From: an uncultured Bacteroidota bacterium | GTDB taxonomy: Bacteria > Bacteroidota > Bacteroidia > Flavobacteriales > Flavobacteriaceae | Direction of reading: 5' to 3' | NCBI GenBank assembly: GCA_903819815.1 | Contig: CAIJFC010000095.1 | Span: 1-16,441 of the forward strand | DNA length: 16,441 nt | In this document: positions 1 to 6,383 of the stretch, piece by piece | Layout of the letters: every line of letters starts with the position of its first letter | Position numbering within the stretch: position 1 is the first letter of the stretch | Notes under the pieces: generated by a model | The model's input: the letters and a program-made list of their open reading frames with translations, nothing else | What the model was told of the DNA's origin: nothing | Databases searched by the model: none | Position numbers and translations under genes: made by a program

Positions 1-780
1 AATGATGGTGCTGTTTTCACAAACAACAGAGGAATCAACTAGATTTTCACCGTCGGCATGAAGGAAACCTAGCAATCTTGAATTGGTTTCTACAGTCACA
101 TTTTTGTTTCCGCAATCCATCCATTCGTCTACTTTTCCAGGGACAAATTTTAGCCCTTTCACTTTCATGTTTTCAAGCGCATCTGTCAATTGATATTCGC
201 CTCCTTTTACCACATTATGATCTAATAAATATTGCAATTCGGCACGTAAAGTTTCCCCAGATTTAAAATAGTAAATCCCAATTATTGCAAGGTCAGAAAC
301 AAACTCTTTTGGCTTTTCTACGAAGTCAACAATTTGATTATTTTCATTTAATTGTACTACTCCAAAAGCACTTGGATCTTCCACTTGTTTTACCCATATC
401 ACGCTATCGGCTGAGGTATCAAGAGAAAAATCGGCTCTAAAAAGGGTATCGGCATAGGCAACTACAATTGGGCCTTTCATTGATTCTTTAGCACACATTA
501 TTGCGTGAGCCGTTCCTAAAGCTTCATTTTGATAGCAAATGGTTCCTTTGGCACCCAATTTTTCGGCTATCGCAATAAGTTCTACTTCTACTTGTTTTCC
601 AAAGTCTTTATGGATAATAAAGGCAATTTCTTCAATTTCTTGATTGATTACCGACGCGATATCCTCCACCAAACGATGAACGATAGGTTTACCAGCAATA
701 GGAATTAACGGTTTTGGTACAGTTAACGTGTGTGGTCTTAATCGGGAGCCACGGCCCGCCATTGGCACTATTATTTTCAT
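1..780 (-). CDS. Sugar-phosphate nucleotidyltransferase (partial, C-terminus beyond window)
   Basis: This enzyme transfers a nucleotidyl group to a hexose-1-phosphate, the first step in making an NDP-sugar for surface polysaccharide. Translation from ATG at 780 begins MKIIVPMAGRGSRLRPHTL. It contains the GxGxRLxP signature (residues 9-16), which binds the nucleotide phosphates, followed by the PKPLIPIAGKPI sugar-nucleotidyltransferase motif. The frame stays open to position 1, giving 260 residues. The last visible residues (LVDSSVVCENSTII) look like the start of a C-terminal left-handed beta-helix, as in RfbA/GlmU-like enzymes. The gene lies 68 bases downstream of dut and near a flippase, which fits glycan synthesis. 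The sugar and nucleotide (for example glucose-1-phosphate thymidylyl- or uridylyltransferase) cannot be fixed from this sequence. Confidence 0.88.
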   Translation of the reverse strand, partial: MKIIVPMAGRGSRLRPHTLTVPKPLIPIAGKPIVHRLVEDIASVINQEIEEIAFIIHKDFGKQVEVELIAIAEKLGAKGTICYQNEALGTAHAIMCAKESMKGPIVVAYADTLFRADFSLDTSADSVIWVKQVEDPSAFGVVQLNENNQIVDFVEKPKEFVSDLAIIGIYYFKSGETLRAELQYLLDHNVVKGGEYQLTDALENMKVKGLKFVPGKVDEWMDCGNKNVTVETNSRLLGFLHADGENLVDSSVVCENSTII

Positions 781-848
781 ATTTTGTTATTATAAGATTT
801 AATTATTCAATGATTAAAAAATTACTGAAAATCTTTCAATTTTTGAAT

Positions 849-1283
849 TTATTTTACTCCGGTGCTTCCAAAACCGCCTTCGCCTCTTGCCGTTTCTGAC
901 AATTCTTGAACTTCAATCCATTGGGCACGTTCGTGTTTTGCGATGATTAATTGCGCGACTCTTTCTCCATTTTCGATAACGAAAGGATCGGGGGATAAAT
1001 TTACTAAAATTACACCAATTTCTCCACGATAATCAGCATCTACAGTTCCTGGGGAATTGAGAACGGTGATTCCTTTCTTGGCTGCCAATCCGCTTCTAGG
1101 GCGAACTTGTGCTTCATAACCTATTGGCAATTCAATGAAAAGACCTGTTTTTACGATGGTTCTTTCCAATGGATTTAGCGTGATAGATTCAGTTAAATTA
1201 GCGCGTAAATCCATTCCTGCAGAAGCGATGGTTTCGTAGTTTGGTAATTCGTGTTGTGATTTATTAATAATGTTTATTTTCAT
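849..1283 (-). CDS. dut: dUTP diphosphatase (dUTPase)
   Basis: This trimeric cytosolic enzyme hydrolyses dUTP to dUMP and pyrophosphate. It keeps uracil out of DNA and supplies dUMP for thymidylate synthesis. All five family motifs are present in the 144 residues: AGMDLRA (22-28), RPRSGLA (61-67), GTVDADYRGEI (79-89), GERVAQLII (106-114) and the glycine-rich RGEGGFGSTG (133-142) that closes over the substrate. By family comparison D82 is the catalytic base and Y85 stacks on the deoxyribose. The length is normal and nothing is missing. It sits between a flippase gene and a nucleotidyltransferase gene on the same strand, so it is probably co-transcribed with them. A structured repeat (1326-1392) lies about 40 bases upstream of its start. 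Confidence 0.97.
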   Translation of the reverse strand: MKINIINKSQHELPNYETIASAGMDLRANLTESITLNPLERTIVKTGLFIELPIGYEAQVRPRSGLAAKKGITVLNSPGTVDADYRGEIGVILVNLSPDPFVIENGERVAQLIIAKHERAQWIEVQELSETARGEGGFGSTGVK

Positions 1284-1325
1284 TTTTGTAATCTAAAAAT
1301 TGTGTTTGATAATCTAAGCGTTTTT

Positions 1326-1392
1326 AGCCCCGATAGAAGCGGCATCCCACGCTTTTTTGCGTGGATATAGCGGATAGCGGGAAATGGCTTCT
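1326..1392 (-). ncRNA. Structured intergenic repeat, copy 1 (Flavo-1-like RNA candidate)
   Basis: This is a 67-base element, read here on the minus strand toward dut. A closing stem is formed by AGC (1389-1387), a 5-base bulge and CCCG (1381-1378), pairing with CGGG (1332-1329) and GCT (1328-1326). An inner stem, ATC (1366-1364) with GAT (1346-1344), encloses a variable hairpin CACGC / GCGTG (1363-1359 and 1352-1348) with one unpaired base at 1347. Copy 2 near gpsA keeps the framework but has different hairpin bases that still pair. Its edge supplies the TAG stop codon of the upstream flippase. It resembles the Flavo-1 RNA class known from Flavobacteria, but that match is from memory. The functional strand is not certain, because the structure folds on either strand. 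Confidence 0.6.
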
Positions 1393-2857
1393 AATTATTT
1401 TTACGATTTAAAATTTTGTTCAATGTTTCTTTTTCGTTGTGGTATATAAAATACATAAATACTAGCAATAAAGGCACTCCGACAAAATAATTTTCACGGA
1501 AATAATAGAAAGAAATTATGGAAAACAGAATCGATAATCCTAGGTAACCACTAATTTTTTTGAAGTCGTAAGGGATAGGATAATATCGATTTCCGAGAAC
1601 ATAGGATATCGCCATCATGCTTCCATAGGCAGCAATTGTAGCAATTGCTGAACCATAATAGCCCATAATTGGGATTAAGGTGAAATTCAAAATCAACGTA
1701 ATCAACGCCCCAAAAATTGAAATATAGGCACCAATATAGGTTTTGTCAATTAGTTTGTACCACACGGATAAATTGGTGTAAATTCCAAGGAAAAAGTTAG
1801 CTAAAATAATTAGCGGAACCACTTTCATGGCTTCCCAGTAGGAGGGATCACGAAGCATTATGTATTTTAAAACATCGGCAAAAACGATTACAGAAAGTAA
1901 AATAAATGACCCAAAAATGACGAAATATTTGGTAATTGTCGCATAGGTTTGTGGCGCATTTTCATTTTTAGCATGACTGAAAAAGAAGGGCTCAATTCCC
2001 AAGGTATAGGCGGTTCTAAATAAAACCATGAATAATCCGAGTTTGTAGCAAGCGGAATAAACACCTACTTCGGCTTCGGCAATATTGGCAGGAAGTAATT
2101 TTCCTAATAGGATTTTGTCAAATTGTTCGTTGATTGCAAAGGCAATTCCTGCCACCATAATTGGCAATCCGTAGCGCATCATTCGCTTCCAAAGCGCAAA
2201 GTCAAACTCCCAATTGACGTGAAAATAGTTTGGCGATAATGCTATAAATGTTAGGAAACTAGCAATGATATTGGAAACAAAAATATAGCCTATTTCAAAA
2301 TTTTCGGTATATAAAGAGCCTAAGAAACTATCTGGATTTGCTTGAGCGATTTTCGGCAAATAAATTAGGAAGAAAACGTTTAAAGACAAGTTCACTACTA
2401 CATTTCCTATCTTAATAACGGCATAAACCATTGGTCTTTGGTAGGCTCGAAGTTTAGAAAACGGAACAATTACCAGGGCATCTAATACGAGAATCCAAAT
2501 GGTATAAATGATATATTGCACGTCGATTCCAGACCAATCGGCGAGTTGATTTTTCAATAATAACGCGGAACAAAGAAATAGCAACGTTGACCAAAACAGG
2601 GAAATAGTGGTAGTTTCTATTACTGCTTTTTTATTGGGTTCGTTATTATAGAATCTGAAAAAAGTGGTTTCCATTCCGTAGGCTAAAATCACATTGAAGA
2701 AAATCATCCAAGCAAATACGATGGTTACTTTTCCGTAGGCTGCTTTAGGGAGCAAATCGGTATATAATGGGACTAATAAAAAACTGAACATACGCGGTAA
2801 AACTGTTGCCAGGCCGTAAATTGCAGTTTGTTTGAAAAGATTTTTATATAAACTCAA
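1391..2857 (-). CDS. Polysaccharide flippase, MVF/MATE-like (Wzx-type)
   Basis: This is a predicted inner-membrane transporter that moves lipid-linked sugar units across the membrane for surface polysaccharide or glycoprotein glycan assembly. The 488-residue product is hydrophobic throughout, with roughly 12-14 membrane helices. It opens with MSLYKNLFKQTAIYGLATVL and then PRMFSFLLVPLYTDLL. That arrangement, an amphipathic start and a G-x-x-x-x-x-R first helix with LxPLYT, is typical of the polysaccharide biosynthesis/oligosaccharide flippase family. The C-terminus is short and basic (NRKNN), and its stop lies in the edge of the structured repeat. A nucleotidyltransferase gene two genes downstream supports a glycan role. 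The substrate is unknown, and a MurJ-like lipid II function is less likely because dedicated MurJ proteins are usually longer. Confidence 0.88.
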   Translation of the reverse strand: MSLYKNLFKQTAIYGLATVLPRMFSFLLVPLYTDLLPKAAYGKVTIVFAWMIFFNVILAYGMETTFFRFYNNEPNKKAVIETTTISLFWSTLLFLCSALLLKNQLADWSGIDVQYIIYTIWILVLDALVIVPFSKLRAYQRPMVYAVIKIGNVVVNLSLNVFFLIYLPKIAQANPDSFLGSLYTENFEIGYIFVSNIIASFLTFIALSPNYFHVNWEFDFALWKRMMRYGLPIMVAGIAFAINEQFDKILLGKLLPANIAEAEVGVYSACYKLGLFMVLFRTAYTLGIEPFFFSHAKNENAPQTYATITKYFVIFGSFILLSVIVFADVLKYIMLRDPSYWEAMKVVPLIILANFFLGIYTNLSVWYKLIDKTYIGAYISIFGALITLILNFTLIPIMGYYGSAIATIAAYGSMMAISYVLGNRYYPIPYDFKKISGYLGLSILFSIISFYYFRENYFVGVPLLLVFMYFIYHNEKETLNKILNRKNN

Positions 2858-2883
2858 AATTGCTGATTGTAATTTGTAATTAA

Positions 2884-2891
2884 CAAAAATA
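2884..2891 (-). promoter_or_regulatory. Possible -7 box for the flippase gene
   Basis: On the minus strand the bases read TATTTTTG, matching the Bacteroidota -7 consensus TAnnTTTG. They lie 26 bases upstream of the flippase start. No convincing TTG -33 element lies at the right distance, so this is a weak call. Confidence 0.25.
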
Positions 2892-2911
2892 AGTAATTTT
2901 TAGCACATTTT

Positions 2912-3352
2912 CTAGGGAAATAGTATTGGTGTAATTTCTTTTATTTGGGTGCATTTATACCAGTGTTTTAACCCATCTTTTTCATATTCTATTACGGCTT
3001 CATTTGCTTTTAAATGGAATTCTTTATTAGCAATTGCTGAGGTTTGGGGATTTTGATAGATGGTGTTATAGTGAAAATTGGCTCTAAATTTAGTTTCATT
3101 AACTTGAACTAATTCGGTTTCTAGATTCTGGTAATAAATTTTTATTAGTTGGATATTTTTTCGAAGGGGCTTTTCTAACTCAATCACAAATACCGTCCCG
3201 CTGCCGCTTTCCATTCTTCCGCCAGTCCAATTTTCAAACGTAATAGATTTTATTTCTTGTGGAGGGGAAGCATAAAATGGCTCTTTTGATGCGTTGCATG
3301 AAAATAAATTTAGGATGATAATTAGAAACAAACCGGAAGTTATTTTTTTCAT
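2912..3352 (-). CDS. Small predicted lipoprotein, function unknown
   Basis: I do not recognise the family. The 146-residue product begins with a lipoprotein signal peptide: MKK, a hydrophobic stretch, then LFSC at about residues 16-19, where cleavage before Cys19 and lipidation are expected. The following residues (NASKEP) do not point clearly to inner- or outer-membrane retention. The mature part is about 127 residues, looks mostly beta, and has no recognisable catalytic motif or cysteine pair. It starts 12 bases after the stop of the aldo/keto reductase gene, so the two are probably co-transcribed, although a shared function is not evident. Confidence 0.8.
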   Translation of the reverse strand: MKKITSGLFLIIILNLFSCNASKEPFYASPPQEIKSITFENWTGGRMESGSGTVFVIELEKPLRKNIQLIKIYYQNLETELVQVNETKFRANFHYNTIYQNPQTSAIANKEFHLKANEAVIEYEKDGLKHWYKCTQIKEITPILFP

Positions 3353-3364
3353 TTTGCAAAAGGT

Positions 3365-4402
3365 TTAAGGCGCGGGGTTTGGAAAAATACTTTGAATTTT
3401 ATCTATTTCTGCTACTACATTTTCATCTAAAGTTACCTTAATTGTATTGATATTTTCTTTCAATTGTTCCAATGTTGTTGCTCCAATAATGGTACTTGAC
3501 AAAAACGGTTGTTGCGTAACAAAAGCTAATGACAATTCGGTTAAAGTGAGTCCAAAATCGGTGGCTATTTCATAATATCTTCTAGTGGCTTCTCTAGTAT
3601 TTTCGTTATTGTAACGAGCAAATTGTGGAAACAAATTTATTCTTGCATTTGGTGGGTTGGCACCATTTAGGAACTTCCCTGATAGTACTCCAAATGCCAA
3701 AGGGGAATAGGCAAGAAGGCCCACGTTTTCTCGATGACAGACCTCTGAAAGGCCCACTTCAAAGCTTCTATTGACTAAGGAATACGGATTTTGAATGGTC
3801 GCCATTCTGGGTAAATTATGTTTTTTGCTTTCTTCTAGAAAACGCATTAATCCCCAAGGAGTTTCATTAGAAACCCCAATATTTCTAATTTTCCCTTGAT
3901 TGATAAATCCTTGCAAACATTCTAAAACCGATTGGAAATTATCTTCCCATGGATCTTCCTGAACTTTAAATCCGAGTACCCCAAACATATTTGATTTTCT
4001 TTCGGGCCAATGCAATTGGTATAAATCGATGTAGTCTGTTTGTAATCGTTTTAAACTTTGGTCTAAAGCGTAAGTAAGACTTTCGGGAGAAAAGTCATTT
4101 TCTTCCCGCAGGTAGTTTAGGTTTCTGTTGGGTCCTGCAATTTTAGTTGCGAGAATTACATTTTCCCGATTTCCAGTTTTTTTAAACCAGTTTCCAATTA
4201 TTTTTTCAGTACTCCCATAGGTTTCTTTTTTTGCTGGTATCGAATACATTTCTGCCGTATCAAAAAAATTAACCCCATTTGCAAGTGCATAATCCATTTG
4301 GGCATGACCTTCAGCTTCGTTATTTTGTTGACCGAAAGTCATGGTTCCAAGGCCGATTTTACTGATTTCAGTAGAGGTATTTGGTAAATTACTGTATTTC
4401 AT
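3365..4402 (-). CDS. NADP(H)-dependent aldo/keto reductase, Tas-like
   Basis: This is a soluble TIM-barrel oxidoreductase that reduces aldehydes or ketones with NADPH. The catalytic tetrad is visible: D48 and Y53 in FFDTAEMY, K87 in ILATKIAG, and H131 in LYQLHWPE. The N-terminus (MKYSNLPNTSTEISKIGLGT) and the 345-residue length match the Tas/YajO branch rather than the shorter eukaryotic-type enzymes. The C-terminal region has the cofactor-binding SSTIIGATTLEQLKEN stretch. The physiological substrate cannot be told. It is followed by a small lipoprotein gene. Its start lies only 26 bases from the hairpin that ends the upstream ompA-like gene, so it needs its own promoter in that short gap or depends on readthrough. 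A weak -7-like TAACTTTA occurs at 4419-4412. Confidence 0.93.
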   Translation of the reverse strand: MKYSNLPNTSTEISKIGLGTMTFGQQNNEAEGHAQMDYALANGVNFFDTAEMYSIPAKKETYGSTEKIIGNWFKKTGNRENVILATKIAGPNRNLNYLREENDFSPESLTYALDQSLKRLQTDYIDLYQLHWPERKSNMFGVLGFKVQEDPWEDNFQSVLECLQGFINQGKIRNIGVSNETPWGLMRFLEESKKHNLPRMATIQNPYSLVNRSFEVGLSEVCHRENVGLLAYSPLAFGVLSGKFLNGANPPNARINLFPQFARYNNENTREATRRYYEIATDFGLTLTELSLAFVTQQPFLSSTIIGATTLEQLKENINTIKVTLDENVVAEIDKIQSIFPNPAP

Positions 4403-4428
4403 AGTTAAATGTAAAGTTATAAATTAGT

Positions 4429-4481
4429 AAAGTAAAAAAGGCCCAAAGTAGAACTCTGAACCTTTGAACCTTTTTTACTTT
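4429..4481 (-). terminator. Hairpin terminator after the OmpA-family gene
   Basis: A perfect 13-base inverted repeat, AAAGTAAAAAAGG (4429-4441) and its complement (4469-4481), flanks a 27-base loop. The loop can itself pair CAAAG with CTTTG. On the minus strand the second arm carries a run of six T. It begins 9 bases past the stop of the OmpA-family gene, so it probably ends that transcript. The stem is AT-rich, so efficiency may be moderate. The loop and right arm consist of repeated AACCTTTG-like units. Confidence 0.7.
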
Positions 4482-4489
4482 GAACCTTT

Positions 4490-5452
4490 TTACAATTCGT
4501 TCAACATTTTAGATATTTCATCTAATTTTGGTGTCAAAATAATTTCAATTCTTCTATTTTTTGCTTTTCCTTCAGGAGTATCATTACTCATTAACGGGGC
4601 AAATTCCCCTCTTCCTGCAGCCGTAAGATTGTCTTTTTTAACGCCTTTATTTTCAGATAAAATAGTTACAATTGCAGTCGCTCTTTTAGTAGAAAGATCC
4701 CAGTTGTTTTCAATTTGTCCAACAGCTCCTGCAAATTTATCGTTATCGGTATGTCCTTCAATTAACACGGAAATATCAGGGTTTTGAGCTAAAACGGAAG
4801 CTACTAATACGACTGCTTTTTTACCTTCTGGGCCTACAGCCCAACTTCCTGATTCAAAAAGCAATTTATTTTCCATAGAAACATAAACTTTACCATCTCT
4901 TTGATTTACAGTTAATCCTTTTCCTTCAAATGCTTTTAAAGATTTTGAAAGCGCGTCTTTTAGTTTTTTCATCGCTGCTTCTTTAGCCGCCATAATACTT
5001 TCTAATTCGTTCACTCGATCGGTTCCTTTTTTCAAATCCGCACTCAATTTGTTAAGCCTTTCTTTTTCAGCGGCAAGTGCTTTTTCTTTGGCTTCTAATT
5101 GTGCTAATAACTCTCTGTTTTTAGCCATGTTTTCCTTTAAAGATTCATCACTATTTTTTTCTAATGCATTATAGGAAGCCTGCAAGGTTTTCAGATTTTT
5201 ATCTGCTGCAGCAAAGTCAATTGCTAGCTTATCTCTTTCGGCTTTTGTTTTTTCATAGTCTTTTTTAAGCGTTGAATAATCTATATCAAGTTTGCTTTTA
5301 GATTTCGAAATACTATCATATAAATCTAAGGTTTTTCTATTTTCTTTCTTTAAATCGGCAAATTTAGTTTCTAACTCATTAAAAACTTTTTTCGAAACGC
5401 AAGAGCTTGATAAAGCAATTAGCACTAATCCTATTGAAATTTTTTTTATCAT
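4490..5452 (-). CDS. OmpA-family peptidoglycan-binding lipoprotein with coiled coil
   Basis: This is a predicted outer-membrane lipoprotein that tethers the membrane to peptidoglycan. The 320 residues run as follows: a lipoprotein signal (MIKKISIGLVLIALSSSC, lipidated Cys18), a long charged Lys/Glu/Leu-rich coiled coil at about 20-180, and a C-terminal OmpA domain at about 190-312. In that domain D236 of EGHTDN and R257 of LSTKRA correspond to the diaminopimelate-binding Asp/Arg pair of OmpA proteins, and NRRIEI (299-304) is the usual terminal motif. There is no beta-barrel, so it resembles a periplasm-spanning Pal-like tether with an extended linker. It starts 25 bases after exonuclease III, probably in one transcript, and is followed by a hairpin terminator. 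Confidence 0.93.
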   Translation of the reverse strand: MIKKISIGLVLIALSSSCVSKKVFNELETKFADLKKENRKTLDLYDSISKSKSKLDIDYSTLKKDYEKTKAERDKLAIDFAAADKNLKTLQASYNALEKNSDESLKENMAKNRELLAQLEAKEKALAAEKERLNKLSADLKKGTDRVNELESIMAAKEAAMKKLKDALSKSLKAFEGKGLTVNQRDGKVYVSMENKLLFESGSWAVGPEGKKAVVLVASVLAQNPDISVLIEGHTDNDKFAGAVGQIENNWDLSTKRATAIVTILSENKGVKKDNLTAAGRGEFAPLMSNDTPEGKAKNRRIEIILTPKLDEISKMLNEL

Positions 5453-5477
5453 TTTAATTAATTTTACGAGGGTTAAA

Positions 5478-6239
5478 TTATTCTATTTCTACTACAACGG
5501 GACAATGGTCAGAATGTTTTGCTTCTGGTAAAATATAGGCCCTTTTTAATTTTTCTTTTAATGTTTCACTCACAAGGCAGTAGTCAATTCGCCAGCCTTT
5601 ATTGTTTCCGCGAGCACCTGCTCTATAGCTCCACCAACTATAATTATCGGGATGGTCGTTGAAAAAACGAAAGCTATCTATAAATCCATTTTTCATAAAC
5701 TGGTCCAACCAATTCCGTTCTTGGGGTAAAAATCCAGACACATTGGCATTTCTAACAGGATCATGAATGTCTATCGCCTTATGGCAAATGTTATAATCAC
5801 CACAAATCACCAAATTTGGAATTTCCTTTTTTAGCTCATTTATGTAATTTTGAAAATCATCCATGAACATGAATTTATGACTCAATCGATCACTATTTGT
5901 GCCAGAAGGCAAATACAAACTCATCACAGATAACTTATCAAAATCGACACGTATATTTCTACCTTCAAAATCCATGTGTTCAATCCCAGTTCCAAAAACG
6001 ATAGCATTGGGTTTAATTTTTGATAAAATTGCTACACCACTATATCCTTTTTTAGTTGCTGGAAAATAATATTGGTAAGGATAACCCGCCATTTCAATAT
6101 CCAAACAGGGCACTTGATCTTCGGTAGCTTTTATCTCCTGAAGGCAAATAACGTCTGGATTAGCATGTTGTAACCATTCGACAAACCCTTTCGAAATGGC
6201 TGCTCGAATTCCATTTACATTATAAGAAATAATTCTCAT
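5478..6239 (-). CDS. xth: Exodeoxyribonuclease III (AP endonuclease family)
   Basis: This cytosolic base-excision-repair nuclease cuts the backbone 5' of abasic sites and degrades DNA 3'-5'. The 253-residue product shows every family block: SYNVNGIRA (N7), CLQEIKA (E35), the tyrosine of SLYLPSG (Y109), CGDYNICH (D148, N150), GWRIDYCLVS (D219) and SDHCPV (D244, H245). Together these form the metal site and the catalytic Asp-His pair. The length is close to that of bacterial ExoIII/ExoA. The start at 6239 gives the expected MRIISYNVNG terminus. It has a possible -7 box 25 bases upstream and is followed closely by an OmpA-family gene with no evident functional link. Confidence 0.96.
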   Translation of the reverse strand: MRIISYNVNGIRAAISKGFVEWLQHANPDVICLQEIKATEDQVPCLDIEMAGYPYQYYFPATKKGYSGVAILSKIKPNAIVFGTGIEHMDFEGRNIRVDFDKLSVMSLYLPSGTNSDRLSHKFMFMDDFQNYINELKKEIPNLVICGDYNICHKAIDIHDPVRNANVSGFLPQERNWLDQFMKNGFIDSFRFFNDHPDNYSWWSYRAGARGNNKGWRIDYCLVSETLKEKLKRAYILPEAKHSDHCPVVVEIE

Positions 6240-6264
6240 TATAATAATTCAATATTAATATTTC

Positions 6265-6272
6265 CAAAAGTA
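6265..6272 (-). promoter_or_regulatory. Possible -7 box for the xth-ompA transcript
   Basis: The minus strand reads TACTTTTG here, fitting TAnnTTTG, 25 bases upstream of the xth start. No good TTG -33 element is visible at 17-23 bases, so support is partial. Confidence 0.35.
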
Positions 6273-6328
6273 ATAAAAAACTTAACGATTATAGCAGAAA
6301 ATTTAAAGAAATTGGACTCTAAATTCCA

Positions 6329-6357
6329 TTGGATACGTAACTTTTTTTCTATCTTTG
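6329..6357 (+). promoter_or_regulatory. Bacteroidota-type promoter for the OlsF-like gene
   Basis: TTG at 6329-6331 and TATCTTTG at 6350-6357 are 18 bases apart, matching the TTG / TAnnTTTG promoter of Flavobacterium. Transcription would begin near 6364, giving a leader of about 20 bases before ATG 6384. The divergent xth box lies about 60-85 bases to the left. Confidence 0.55.
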
Positions 6358-6383
6358 TTTTTAGGTTTTAAATAGAAAAAACA

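Noticed and set aside
78..266. Plus-strand small open frame at the left edge
   Set aside because: It is antisense to the nucleotidyltransferase frame, which has clear family motifs.
4464..4787. Plus-strand 107-residue frame opposite the OmpA domain
   Set aside because: It is antisense to the conserved OmpA domain and begins inside the terminator region, so there is no support for a gene.
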